Of a stretch of 64,000 nucleotides of DNA, positions 17,253 to 25,243 are shown piece by piece. The translations under genes and the position numbers were made by a program. Source of the stretch: CAYFNF01 sp964344485 (GTDB lineage: Bacteria > Patescibacteriota > Patescibacteriia > UBA9570 > XYC2-FULL-38-9); assembly GCA_964344485.1 (NCBI GenBank), contig CAYFNF010000003.1, forward strand, positions 124,001 to 188,000, read 5' to 3'. Position 1 is the first letter of the stretch. Each line of letters opens with the position of its first letter. The notes under the pieces were generated by a model. It saw nothing but the letters and a program-made list of their open reading frames with translations, made no database searches and was not told the DNA's origin.

Positions 17253-18686
17253 TTATTCGTAATGTAATGCTTTAATTGGGTCCAGTCGTGCGGCGCGTAT
17301 TGCTGGATAGATTCCGGCAAGTGTTCCAATAATCGTAGAAAACGCGAGTACGCCGAGTATGAGATATAGCGGTAGTTGAATGATGTCAGTAAGCGGAATC
17401 TCCTCTGATGCCATCACTGAGTTCGCGATTTGGTTGGCTGCAATGGATAATCCATATCCGATGCCAAGCCCAATCGCTCCACCGAGCAAACCAATTAACG
17501 ACGCTTCTATGGTGAATAACTTTCTAATCGATCTCTTTGACGCGCCAACAGCTTTCATTACCCCGATCTCTCGTGTGCGTTCATAGATAGACATAATCAT
17601 GGTGTTCACAATTCCAATTGCTGCAACTCCTAATGAAATGGACCCAATAATTCCTAGAACAATTTCGACGATGCGAAAGATATTCATAATTCCTTCAAGG
17701 AAGTCTTTTGATGTAAATGCGCCCACATCGAATTCTGCCTTAATACTTTCTGCGGTTTGCTCAACCACATCAACATTGCTCGCAATGACGATAATCGATT
17801 CATATCCGCGATCTTCTTTTTCATCCATTAACACCTCTTTTGGTTCAGGCTCATCTGCTTCAGTCGCGAGTCCAAGCTCCATGTTTCTACTCCATTCTTC
17901 ATACTCTTCTTCGCCAGGCCATTCATACTCCTTGCGCAGATACATGTCCTTCGCCCACTCAATAGTAATATAGACGTTCTGCTCTGATGGGCCTGCTGCG
18001 GTCACTCCGATGATGGTTGCGGTTAGTTCGCTCTCGTGATTCCGCCAGAGGTCTTCATTGTCCGGATCATGCGGAGCCGGCAGGGTGTCGTTCAGACCAA
18101 ACATGCCCTGATGTGAGCGCAACGTTACCTCGCGTCCGATCAAGTCATCTGCTTCTTCAACTTTTAGCGCTTTGCGATACTTGTCTCCAACAATGATCGC
18201 GTTCTTCTCGGAATCTGATGTAAAGAACCGCCCTGCAACTAACGGGGTGCTCTCTTCTGTATGCGAACTCACTCCAATGCTCTGTAAATTTGAGCGGATC
18301 TTTTTCTCTTCTCCGTCAATCTCAGTAACGATCCACTCATACGACCATGGACGCATCTGCGGATATGCATATGCAACGTTGTCCACGTCTTGTATCTGTG
18401 CAAGCAGAGCATCTGTTAACTCAATCGCATCCTCGTCATCCTCCTCAATTCCACCGCCGCCAAAGAAATCAATTTGTGTGTCTTTATTTCCGTATACCAC
18501 TATCTGCTTGATCATTCCGATAGACTCCATCTGTCCGATGAATGCATTCTGTGCACCCAGTGCAATAGAGACAAGCGTGACTACTGCAATCACACCAACA
18601 GATACAGCAAATATAGTTAAGACCGTTCGCAGCTTTCTGCGCCAGAGGTTCCGGAGGGATATTCGGATGACGTCGAGGGTTCTCAT
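17253..18686 (-). CDS. MacB/LolE-type ABC transporter permease
   Basis: A 477-aa permease with the MacB topology: one TM helix near residues 21-44, a large extracytoplasmic domain (about 50-335, unusually acidic) and three C-terminal TM helices with the FtsX-domain segment IYERTREIGVMKAVGAS. These mechanotransmission transporters export peptides, lipoproteins or toxins without transporting through the membrane helices themselves. The ATPase gene lies 1 nt upstream. The substrate is unknown; the next gene encodes a big secreted protein. Confidence 0.88.
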   Translation of the reverse strand: MRTLDVIRISLRNLWRRKLRTVLTIFAVSVGVIAVVTLVSIALGAQNAFIGQMESIGMIKQIVVYGNKDTQIDFFGGGGIEEDDEDAIELTDALLAQIQDVDNVAYAYPQMRPWSYEWIVTEIDGEEKKIRSNLQSIGVSSHTEESTPLVAGRFFTSDSEKNAIIVGDKYRKALKVEEADDLIGREVTLRSHQGMFGLNDTLPAPHDPDNEDLWRNHESELTATIIGVTAAGPSEQNVYITIEWAKDMYLRKEYEWPGEEEYEEWSRNMELGLATEADEPEPKEVLMDEKEDRGYESIIVIASNVDVVEQTAESIKAEFDVGAFTSKDFLEGIMNIFRIVEIVLGIIGSISLGVAAIGIVNTMIMSIYERTREIGVMKAVGASKRSIRKLFTIEASLIGLLGGAIGLGIGYGLSIAANQIANSVMASEEIPLTDIIQLPLYLILGVLAFSTIIGTLAGIYPAIRAARLDPIKALHYE

Positions 18687-18687
18687 G

Positions 18688-19350
18688 CTACGTAACTTTT
18701 CCGTCTTTTAACTTCACAGTACGGTCAGCGTACTTGGCCATCTCAGGATCGTGTGTGACCATGACAATCGTTAGCTCCTGCTTCTTATTCAGATCTTTTA
18801 AGAGCTGCATGATTGCTTTCCCATTCTTAGTGTCCAAGTTTCCAGTTGGTTCGTCTGCTAAAAGTATTTCTGGTTCATTAATAAGCGCACGTGCGATAGC
18901 CACACGTTGTTGCTCGCCACCAGAGAGCTGGCTCGGTTTGTTCTTCATGCGTTTGGTGAGGCCTACGGTCTTTAACATGTTCTCTGCTTTCTCTTTCCGT
19001 TTGCGGACTCGCTTTCTTGAAAAGTAGAGCGGAAGCATCACATTCTCTAGCGCAGTATAGATGTGCTGTAAATTAAAACTCTGGAATATGAACCCAACGG
19101 TTTTATTCCGATACGCAGCGCGTTTCTTGTCTCGCAATTTTTTCAGATCAACTTCATTCACAGTCACTGAACCTTTGTCTGGATGGTCTAAGCCACCGAT
19201 GAGATTAAGAAATGTAGACTTTCCGGATCCAGACGGGCCCATGAGTGCAACAAACTCTCCTTTCTTGATCGAAAGGTTAACGTTGTGTAATGCGTGAATA
19301 GTCTCTCCGCCGAGCGTATACTTTCTGCTAACTTGCTTAAGCTCTATCAT
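18688..19350 (-). CDS. ABC transporter ATPase (LolD/MacB type)
   Basis: A 220-aa ATP-binding subunit. Walker A is GPSGSGKST (about 38-46), Q-loop FIFQSFNL, signature LSGGEQQRVAIARAL, Walker B LLADEPTGNLD, and the His switch VTHDPEMA. Partner of the permease downstream. The ATG follows AGGAGGA with only one base between, an unusually tight Shine-Dalgarno spacing, and the stop of the DUF134 gene (TAG) runs straight into that motif. Confidence 0.92.
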   Translation of the reverse strand: MIELKQVSRKYTLGGETIHALHNVNLSIKKGEFVALMGPSGSGKSTFLNLIGGLDHPDKGSVTVNEVDLKKLRDKKRAAYRNKTVGFIFQSFNLQHIYTALENVMLPLYFSRKRVRKRKEKAENMLKTVGLTKRMKNKPSQLSGGEQQRVAIARALINEPEILLADEPTGNLDTKNGKAIMQLLKDLNKKQELTIVMVTHDPEMAKYADRTVKLKDGKVT

Positions 19351-19355
19351 TCCTC

Positions 19356-19631
19356 CTATTTAATGATGCGAATAGCTTTTCCTTTTATTAACGCAGTGCT
19401 GGCTTTTTTTCTCGCTGAAGACAGTATGCGTTGAAATGTACTCTGAGATGTGTGCATACGTTTGGCACATTCTTCTTGCAGTAGTCCTTCATAGTCTTTA
19501 AGTCGTAGTGCTTCAAGCTCTTCTGCGGTGAGTTCAACATGCTCTAAATGTGGCGCGGGAATTCCTTGCGGCTTAAAAAGCGCTATGCGAGACTTGTGGT
19601 GTATTCTTCTGCAATGTCGTGGTCGAGGCAT
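19356..19631 (-). CDS. DUF134-family predicted DNA-binding protein
   Basis: A 91-aa protein of the DUF134 family. It starts MPRPRHCRR and has the typical ELEALRLKDYEGL and helix-turn-helix region EECAKRMHTSQSTFQRIL. These proteins are presumed transcription regulators, often beside metal-cofactor or Gly/His-rich small proteins, as here. It leads the run DUF134 / LolD / MacB / FG-GAP protein / cupin / pilin with gaps of 1-20 nt, so it may control that operon. Its promoter region is an inverted repeat that could be its own operator. Confidence 0.85.
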   Translation of the reverse strand: MPRPRHCRRIHHKSRIALFKPQGIPAPHLEHVELTAEELEALRLKDYEGLLQEECAKRMHTSQSTFQRILSSARKKASTALIKGKAIRIIK

Positions 19632-19656
19632 AGTAAATGTATTGATGCAAACTAAA

Positions 19657-19694
19657 ACAGGGTGCTTCTATTATACCATATTTTCGCGCCCTGT
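19657..19694 (-). promoter_or_regulatory. Promoter inside an inverted repeat, candidate operator of the DUF134 operon
   Basis: A 9-bp inverted repeat with one mismatch pair (19657-19665 with 19686-19694) flanks a perfect -10 TATAAT on the minus strand (19675-19670). The arrangement could be an operator bound by a dimeric repressor or a terminator for the upstream DUF5320 gene; the loop is long for a terminator. Confidence 0.5.
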
Positions 19695-19700
19695 TCCAGT

Positions 19701-19988
19701 TTATTTTTCTGACTTTAGGTCGGTGATCGCTTGCTGGATATCTTCCAGCTCTTGCTCGATCATTCTTTTTTCTTGCTCTAAGTCTTCCACGGTTTGCTCT
19801 GGTGGCAGAGCGTCACACATTCCTGTGTACCAAAATCCTCTTCCGCGGCCCTTTCTTCCGTGCGGTCCTGGGCCCATTCCGCGTCGTGCGTGTGGTCCGG
19901 GGAATCCATGTGCACATGCACACGGGCCCATTCCGCGCCCTGTCAGCGGTCCATGACCCATTGGTCCTGTTCCATCATGTCTTGGCAT
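19701..19988 (-). CDS. DUF5320-type Gly/His/Pro-rich protein
   Basis: A 95-aa protein starting MPRHDGTGPMGHGPLTGRG, the typical N-terminus of DUF5320 proteins. The first 60 residues are rich in Gly, His, Arg and Pro with three Cys, the rest is a coiled coil (about 65-95, EDLEQEKRMIEQELEDIQ). I start it at 19988, which has a textbook Shine-Dalgarno AAAGGAGGTGAG, rare among its neighbours; the longer frame adds nothing family-like. Function unknown; DUF5320 and DUF134 genes often occur together near putative metal-cluster proteins. Confidence 0.85.
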   Translation of the reverse strand: MPRHDGTGPMGHGPLTGRGMGPCACAHGFPGPHARRGMGPGPHGRKGRGRGFWYTGMCDALPPEQTVEDLEQEKRMIEQELEDIQQAITDLKSEK

Positions 19989-20008
19989 TGTTCTCACCTC
20001 CTTTCGTG

Positions 20009-20063
20009 TATTATACGATATTGGGTAATTACCCATTACCTATTATGAATATATACCCATTAC
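20009..20063 (-). promoter_or_regulatory. Promoter region with direct and inverted repeats (candidate operator)
   Basis: On the minus strand a perfect TATAAT (20014-20009) precedes the DUF5320 gene. Upstream are two exact 10-nt copies of GTAATGGGTA (20063-20054 and 20039-20030) with a period of 24 nt, and the second copy forms the palindrome GGGTAATTACCC (20023-20034). The spacing is about two helical turns, which fits cooperative binding of a dimeric regulator on one DNA face. DUF134 next door is an obvious candidate, but that is inference. Confidence 0.55.
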
Positions 20064-20072
20064 ATACTCTTG

Positions 20073-20771
20073 TCAAGAGCTGGAGGTGGATAAGTCTTTT
20101 TTTGCTATTTCTAGCGCCTGTTTTCTATATTGTTTGAATAATATAATGCTATAGCTGATAACCGTGGCGCTGAATGAAGCTGCAATCACTACGTTGTGCC
20201 ATGTCAGCGCGCTAAACTGCTCTGCAATCCAAGCCTGAAAGAGCCGATGGCTGAATAAAAGCGAAATCGGCAGAGCGATCAGGGCAAGTATTACAATCAC
20301 TTGATAAGTATATTGCACACCTTGCGCTTTTCTTTTTATAAAGTATGTTCTGCCTGGAAGACGTTTTGCGCTCCCCGGTCCGTATGCATACACGTCAAAC
20401 ACCACTGAAGCTACAGTTACACTTCCGAGATGCATGAGTGCTAACTCCATGAATACTGCAGTAACTGTAGCGTCAGTAAGAATAACTTGGAGTAGTACGA
20501 TTAGGGATGGAATAATAATCATGAATGCTAATTGCGATACTACATTTGGGAGCGCGGCCTTAATTGTCTTCTTTTCAGCAATAATTGCAGTAACAAAAAT
20601 CGCAGCAAAAAAATACAGTACGTAGATCAAGTAAAATTTCGAGGGTTGCAGTTCATACATCACGTAGTCATACCCTGCTTCTACGACTGTATAGTACAGA
20701 GTCGCAATAATCGGGAGCGACAAGAGCTGGTAGAAATAGACTTTCTTTAAAAACGGGATGCTGTTGTTCAT
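20073..20771 (-). CDS. Six-TM membrane protein, unknown
   Basis: A 232-aa integral membrane protein with six hydrophobic segments (about residues 12-35, 46-68, 80-100, 105-130, 155-175 and 190-210) and a basic Ser-rich tail. It has no motif I recognise. A loop near residue 135 carries YGPGSAKRLPGRTYF. It is separated from its neighbours by promoters, so it is probably expressed alone. Confidence 0.65.
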   Translation of the reverse strand: MNNSIPFLKKVYFYQLLSLPIIATLYYTVVEAGYDYVMYELQPSKFYLIYVLYFFAAIFVTAIIAEKKTIKAALPNVVSQLAFMIIIPSLIVLLQVILTDATVTAVFMELALMHLGSVTVASVVFDVYAYGPGSAKRLPGRTYFIKRKAQGVQYTYQVIVILALIALPISLLFSHRLFQAWIAEQFSALTWHNVVIAASFSATVISYSIILFKQYRKQALEIAKKDLSTSSS

Positions 20772-20868
20772 GGATCTATTATATCAATCTAGCTTCAATT
20801 GAGAAAGTGCTATTTCTATTAACAAAAGCGCTAGAGCACGCTATGGTTTCGTGTTATAATTTATACAT

Positions 20869-21735
20869 ATGGCAGAACCAATAAAACCACGACCACCAAT
20901 GCCACGCGGTACCCCAGATGCACCACCTCGTCCACGCAGACGTCCGCCAGAGAAACCAACAGCACCACCTCCGCCAGAGAGTCGATTTGGATGGAAAGCG
21001 CGCGTACTTGCTGCGTTTTTAGCTTTAGGCGGCGTCACCGGACTTATTACGTGGCTACATGACAGAGTTTCATCAGAGCCACCAGCTCCAACTGCGCCAG
21101 ATCACCCAGATAATGACTCTGCAGCAAGCGGGGGTTCAGAGCCACCACCTTGGACAGATGCTGAAGATACTGGTCTAGAAGGAGAAGACGCTGAACGTGC
21201 AGCAGAGCACGCTGAGTTTAAACGAAAAATCGCTGACGCTATAGCAGAAGTCTTGCCTAACGAATACGGTTTGTATTGGGTTACTGCAGAAAGCGGACAA
21301 CGTCTATATGATGAATTCCTCACATTAACCGGCCCTGACGGATCACCTCTAGGCCAAATATACCCATCTGAATTTGATGGAGTGCTTTCGTTTACTGTAG
21401 ATGATGACTTGTCAGAATTTGTTGAATTTATAACTGGCTCTCCTATGGGGCGTGTTGATTTTTCAGATCCTGCAGATACGGTAACACTGCTTGATGAAGT
21501 AGCAGAGTTAGAGTCCGCACGTCAAGCATTTCTCGATCATCAACATAGCTGGCCCGCTGAAGATCGCGATGAAGAATATCGAGCAACAGAACAGTCCATT
21601 AAAGATGATATTCGAACTGCACTAGAGCAATCAACAGTTACTACAGTTGAAACACAACGAGAACGTGCGGAGGCAATGGAACAAGCTCTCCTAGAGATGC
21701 AAGAAGAGCTTGAAGATGAAGATACTGGATTCTAA
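20869..21735 (+). CDS. Pro-rich, single-TM acidic protein, unknown
   Basis: A 288-aa protein: a basic Pro/Arg-rich cytoplasmic N-terminus (residues 1-40), one TM helix (about 45-64), an acidic Pro/Glu/Asp linker and a soluble acidic domain of about 200 residues ending in a Glu-rich helix. No known family. The -10 TATAAT (20855-20860) ends 8 nt before the ATG, so the mRNA is probably leaderless or has a leader of one or two bases. The lone plus-strand gene is flanked by minus-strand genes. Confidence 0.7.
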   Translation: MAEPIKPRPPMPRGTPDAPPRPRRRPPEKPTAPPPPESRFGWKARVLAAFLALGGVTGLITWLHDRVSSEPPAPTAPDHPDNDSAASGGSEPPPWTDAEDTGLEGEDAERAAEHAEFKRKIADAIAEVLPNEYGLYWVTAESGQRLYDEFLTLTGPDGSPLGQIYPSEFDGVLSFTVDDDLSEFVEFITGSPMGRVDFSDPADTVTLLDEVAELESARQAFLDHQHSWPAEDRDEEYRATEQSIKDDIRTALEQSTVTTVETQRERAEAMEQALLEMQEELEDEDTGF

Positions 21736-21740
21736 CGTCA

Positions 21741-21848
21741 CTATAGTTGCACCATGATGATCAACTCTGCAGCAACCAGTGCAGCAAACAGAACAATCAG
21801 TATATTCACGAGCTTAACTTTTTTTTCGTAAGATAGTTTAGGTAACAT
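21741..21848 (-). CDS. Possible 35-aa single-TM small protein
   Basis: A short reading frame MLPKLSYEKKVKLV followed by a clean hydrophobic helix of about 17 residues and MVQL at the end. The positive-inside pattern (KLSYEKK before the helix) is what a real small membrane protein shows. No clear ribosome-binding site is present. It lies in an otherwise empty strip between 20869-21735 and the next terminator; it could also be chance. Confidence 0.35.
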   Translation of the reverse strand: MLPKLSYEKKVKLVNILIVLFAALVAAELIIMVQL

Positions 21849-21883
21849 AGACGTGCTATTTTCTCTAGTATAGCGTAATAACA

Positions 21884-21913
21884 AAAAGCGGGCTATTCAG
21901 AGCCCGCTTTTAT
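21884..21913 (-). terminator. Intrinsic terminator
   Basis: A stem of about 9 bp with GCGGGCT and AGCCCGC arms (21888-21909) flanked by A and T runs. It ends the DUF5684-like gene and can act in both directions. Confidence 0.85.
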
Positions 21914-21923
21914 GAATTCGATC

Positions 21924-22517
21924 TTACACTTTTGGAGCTTCAGGTGGTTTTGGAGGTTCAGGTTTATCTTGTTTTGGTGCTTCTGGTTTTCCTGCTGGAG
22001 GAACTCCTGCTGCATCTTTTGACCATGCAAGATATCCTGGCATCACAATGTTCATTATCGGTACTAGTACCATGATACCCCACCAATTTGGTTTACCTCG
22101 TGCTTCTGCTATCGCCATCCAAACCATCACTGCAACAACGATGTTTGCAAATGGAATGAACATTAAGATAATCCACCACATTGGCTTCTGTGCGATCTGT
22201 AACATGAGTACGAAGTTCGCAATTGGAATCCATGCGAGCCATCCATTTTCAGTTCCAGTCTTCTTTGCAATGACTTGTAACGTCAAAGCATAGTAGACAT
22301 AAAAAGCGACAATCAGAATTAAATAGACGAAAATAAATGCGCCCATTGCTGCCCACATTCCTGTGGAGATGTCTGCGCTTCCAATGTCGTCGAAATAGAT
22401 GTCGTCGTACGGATCATAACCTGAATAGGAATCGTAGTCGTATCCTTCCCACTCATCTTCCCATTCGTCCCAACCTTCCCAATCGTCAAGGTTGAGATTA
22501 TAGATCTCCTCATCCAT
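21924..22517 (-). CDS. DUF5684-like membrane protein
   Basis: A 197-aa membrane protein. The N-terminal 50 residues are very acidic with Asp/Tyr/Gly/Trp repeats (DDWEGWDEWEDEWEGYDYD), followed by TM helices around residues 53-78, 95-110, 112-133 and 143-160. The segment NGWLAWIPIANFVLML and the later IPFANIVVAVMVW and PNWWGIMVLVPIMNI are the repeated pattern of DUF5684 proteins, which sit in the membrane with unknown role. The tail is Pro/Lys/Glu-rich and probably cytoplasmic. Confidence 0.8.
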   Translation of the reverse strand: MDEEIYNLNLDDWEGWDEWEDEWEGYDYDSYSGYDPYDDIYFDDIGSADISTGMWAAMGAFIFVYLILIVAFYVYYALTLQVIAKKTGTENGWLAWIPIANFVLMLQIAQKPMWWIILMFIPFANIVVAVMVWMAIAEARGKPNWWGIMVLVPIMNIVMPGYLAWSKDAAGVPPAGKPEAPKQDKPEPPKPPEAPKV

Positions 22518-22620
22518 ATAATCTATCGTTAATGATTAGATTCTAAATGGATTTTAGAATTATTACCTATATTATAACAAAAAAATGAAGCCTCGACAAC
22601 CTTTCACGCTGTTTTTTTAC

Positions 22621-22648
22621 CAAAAAATGGCTGATATTAGCCATTTTC
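22621..22648 (-). terminator. Intrinsic terminator of the znuC-znuB-csaA operon
   Basis: An 8-bp perfect stem (22625-22632 with 22639-22646) with a 6-nt loop and a T-run on the minus strand, just after the csaA stop. Confidence 0.85.
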
Positions 22649-22655
22649 TCAATAC

Positions 22656-22991
22656 TTACGCTAAGCGCGTACCATTAGGTACTTCTCTTTCTGGTAAAGC
22701 AAGCACTACGTGGTCGTTTTCGAGTACAAAGCCTGTGGTTAGGACCTCTGAAACAAACGTTCCCACTTGTTTTGGGGGAAAATTCGTGACACAAACAACT
22801 TGCTTGTTCATGAGCTCCTCTTTGGTGTACAGATCTACGAGCTGAGAGCTTGATTTCTTCACTCCAATCTCTCCTAAATCAATCCAGAGTTTATATGTGG
22901 GCTTGTGCGCTTCTGGGAAGTCTTCAATCTTAACGATAGTCCCTACTCGGATCTCGACTTTTTCAAAATCGTCCCATGTGATCTCTGCCAT
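22656..22991 (-). CDS. csaA: CsaA-type tRNA-binding-domain protein
   Basis: A 111-aa single OB-fold protein. The start ITWDDFEKVEIRVGTIV, the segment KLWIDLGEIGVKKSSSQL and the end LPEREVPNGTRL are the CsaA signature. CsaA is a dimeric export chaperone in Bacillus and related to the tRNA-binding domain of methionyl-tRNA synthetase. Here it is the last gene of an operon with a metal importer, 4 nt after the permease, a pairing with no evident functional reason. Confidence 0.9.
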   Translation of the reverse strand: MAEITWDDFEKVEIRVGTIVKIEDFPEAHKPTYKLWIDLGEIGVKKSSSQLVDLYTKEELMNKQVVCVTNFPPKQVGTFVSEVLTTGFVLENDHVVLALPEREVPNGTRLA

Positions 22992-22995
22992 AGTG

Positions 22996-23817
22996 TTATT
23001 GTTTACAATGATATCCTTTCCGGTGCCTGATTATCAATGCGATAACGTAGATGAGCGCAATGATGAATATAATCACCGGTCCGGATGGCCAATTTATATA
23101 ATACGATAAGAATATCCCGGCGATAGTCGCAGCACAACTAAGAATCACGGACCAGATCATGATGCAGCGCAAGGTCTTACACATCATGTTTGCAGTCGCA
23201 GGTGGTAATGTAAGCAACGCAATGACAAGAATGATTCCCACGACTTTGATCAGCACCACAACCGTAAGCGCGACAAGCGCTAGGAAAAATAGATAGATTG
23301 GAAACACTTTTACATTTGTAACCTCGCAAAACTCCTGGTCAAAGATAATTGCAACAAAATATCGGAAGAATAGAGCGATGCTCGCGATCACGATAATGTC
23401 TAGAATTGCGATAATCAGTATGTCACTAGATGTTGTTAACAAGATATTGCCAAACAGATAGCTAAATAGGTCCGTGGCGTACCCAGGAGTGAGGTGAAGA
23501 AATATAAGGCCGACTGCCATGCCCACTGCCCAGATCGCACCAATTAATGCATCTTCGTGTGTTTTAGTCTTTCTGGAAACTACACCAATGCCGAGTGCGG
23601 AGAGTACTGAAAAAACGATAGCACCCAGAATTGGATTCCATCCTAGGAAGTATGCAATACCGAGCCCTCCGAACGAAGTATGGGCGATACTACCCGAAAT
23701 AAACGAAATCTTTTTCAACACCACCAGGCTACCAATAATGCCAGCGGCGACACTTGCAAGCACACCGGTGACGAGCGCATATTGAANNNNNNNNNNCTGG
23801 TAACTAAGAATCCCCAT
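22996..23817 (-). CDS. Metal ABC importer permease (ZnuB/MntB family)
   Basis: A 273-aa permease of the ABC-3 family with about eight TM helices and the conserved segment around SFGGLGIAYFLGWNP. It imports zinc, manganese or a related ion with the ATPase encoded upstream, overlapping by 14 nt. A run of ten N (23787-23796) hits codons 8-11, so the N-terminus is uncertain. The solute-binding protein (ZnuA-like) is not in the window. The metal cannot be told from sequence. Confidence 0.87.
   Translation of the reverse strand: MGILSYQXXXXQYALVTGVLASVAAGIIGSLVVLKKISFISGSIAHTSFGGLGIAYFLGWNPILGAIVFSVLSALGIGVVSRKTKTHEDALIGAIWAVGMAVGLIFLHLTPGYATDLFSYLFGNILLTTSSDILIIAILDIIVIASIALFFRYFVAIIFDQEFCEVTNVKVFPIYLFFLALVALTVVVLIKVVGIILVIALLTLPPATANMMCKTLRCIMIWSVILSCAATIAGIFLSYYINWPSGPVIIFIIALIYVIALIIRHRKGYHCKQ
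23787..23796. other. Assembly gap (10 N)
   Basis: Ten N inside the 5' end of the permease gene. The frame is open on both sides if the length is right. Confidence 0.99.
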
Positions 23818-24577
23818 GTTCGTGCTTCTTTAATACTCGATGCGGTAGTCCATGGCCCAGTAACTCTAACTCACATTTATACCCGGTCTTGAGAATGTCG
23901 TTGTTCAGTTCACCGCTATCATGGAAGTACAGCTTTTTATTCATACACGCGACTTTATTGATATACGCGGAGATCATTCCTACATCATGCGACACCACAA
24001 TAATCGCGCGGTCGCCATTCAATTCTTTCAGCAGCTTGAAAAAATCTGTCTCGGATTGTGCATCCACACTACTGGTGGGTTCGTCTAAAATTAATAGTTC
24101 TGGATCTCGAACAAGCGCGCGTGCGATGAGTACTCGTTGTCGTTGCCCGCCAGATAACTCTCCGATTAGTGAATCTTGAATATGACTTATTCCAAGTGAC
24201 TCCAAAGCTTGCGCTGCTTTTTCTTTATCTTCTTTCGAGTACCGTTGTACAAGAGATTTGTTTCCAAGCAGCCCCATCAGCACTACTTGAAGAACTGTAA
24301 TGGGATATCCGAGGTCGATCTTTGCATACTGTGGAACGTAACCGATACGATCACGAGCTTGCTTAGGCTCCTCTCCGAATACTCGAATGGTCCCGCTATC
24401 TGGAGTCAGTAAACCCAGGATAAGCTTGAGTAACGTTGTCTTCCCTCCTCCATTGGGTCCGATCAAGCCCAGGAATGTATTCTCGGCAAGCGAAAAATTA
24501 ACATCCTCTAATACTGGGTGCCCAGTGCTATAGGAGAACTGCACGTCTTGTATGGATACAATTTCTTTAGATGTCAT
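23804..24577 (-). CDS. Metal ABC importer ATPase (ZnuC/MntA family)
   Basis: A 257-aa ATP-binding subunit. Walker A GPNGGGKTTLLK (about 36-47), Q-loop YVPQYAKID, signature LSGGQRQRVLIARAL, Walker B LLILDEPTSSVD, His switch VSHDVGMI. The C-terminal tail has several His (ELLGHGLPHRVLKKHEHG), common in zinc and manganese systems. The minus-strand -10 TATACT (24590-24585) ends 7 nt before the ATG, so the operon mRNA is probably leaderless. Confidence 0.9.
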   Translation of the reverse strand: MTSKEIVSIQDVQFSYSTGHPVLEDVNFSLAENTFLGLIGPNGGGKTTLLKLILGLLTPDSGTIRVFGEEPKQARDRIGYVPQYAKIDLGYPITVLQVVLMGLLGNKSLVQRYSKEDKEKAAQALESLGISHIQDSLIGELSGGQRQRVLIARALVRDPELLILDEPTSSVDAQSETDFFKLLKELNGDRAIIVVSHDVGMISAYINKVACMNKKLYFHDSGELNNDILKTGYKCELELLGHGLPHRVLKKHEHGDS

Positions 24578-24627
24578 GGTAAATAGTATAGCACGTCTGG
24601 AAGAGTTGTGGCTCAGCGTGCAGGAGG

Positions 24628-25242
24628 TTACTTCTTTTTTGCGGGTATGTTGTAGGTATAAACTTTGTTGCGTAGTTTCTCTAGCTTCATCATCTGTTTT
24701 GGCGTGAGTTTCTCAAAGTATCGTCGGAATGGACGAATGGCATTACTGTGAGTGACCACCAACACATTCACTTGCTCTCGCCGCATATATTTTTCAAGAT
24801 CCTTAATAAATGAATATACCCGCTTTTCAACTTGTTTCATGCTCTCTCCGCCTGGAGGTGGCACATCATAGGAACGGTGATAGATCGGAAATATCTCTGG
24901 ATGCTCTCGCGCATACTTATCCTTATTCTTCTTAGTGAGCTTCCCATAATCTCGCTCGATAATCCGTGGATCAACCAATACAGGTGTGTCTGGATGATGC
25001 TTAAGGATGAGCTTGCACGTATGCTTGGTTCTGACGAGTGGGGAGTGAAACGCCACATCGATTTTTTTTGCTTGCAATTTCTTAGCCAATGCTTTTGCTT
25101 GTTTCACACCATTGGGTGTCAGGCGTAAATTAGACCAACCAGAAAAAAAGCGACGCTTATTATGAAACGACTCTGTATGCGTTACTACATATAGTTTGTG
25201 GTTCTTGTTGTTTGCGCGCATAGTTGTTCTTTTTTTACTCAT
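24628..25242 (-). CDS. Histidine phosphatase superfamily protein with altered RHG motif
   Basis: A 204-aa phosphoglycerate-mutase-like protein. The catalytic-motif region reads VVTHTESFHN where the family has RHGET; the His is kept but the Arg and Gly are both Thr. The second half is normal: HSPLVRTKHT, IERDYGKL, PPPGGESM and the distal His in VVTHSNAIR. The usual phosphate-binding Arg is therefore missing, so it may be weak, specialised or non-catalytic. I start it at 25242, directly at the stop of the previous gene (TAG then TATG); the longer frame overlaps it by 14 nt. The protein is strongly basic. Confidence 0.82.
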   Translation of the reverse strand: MSKKRTTMRANNKNHKLYVVTHTESFHNKRRFFSGWSNLRLTPNGVKQAKALAKKLQAKKIDVAFHSPLVRTKHTCKLILKHHPDTPVLVDPRIIERDYGKLTKKNKDKYAREHPEIFPIYHRSYDVPPPGGESMKQVEKRVYSFIKDLEKYMRREQVNVLVVTHSNAIRPFRRYFEKLTPKQMMKLEKLRNKVYTYNIPAKKK

Positions 25243-25243
25243 A

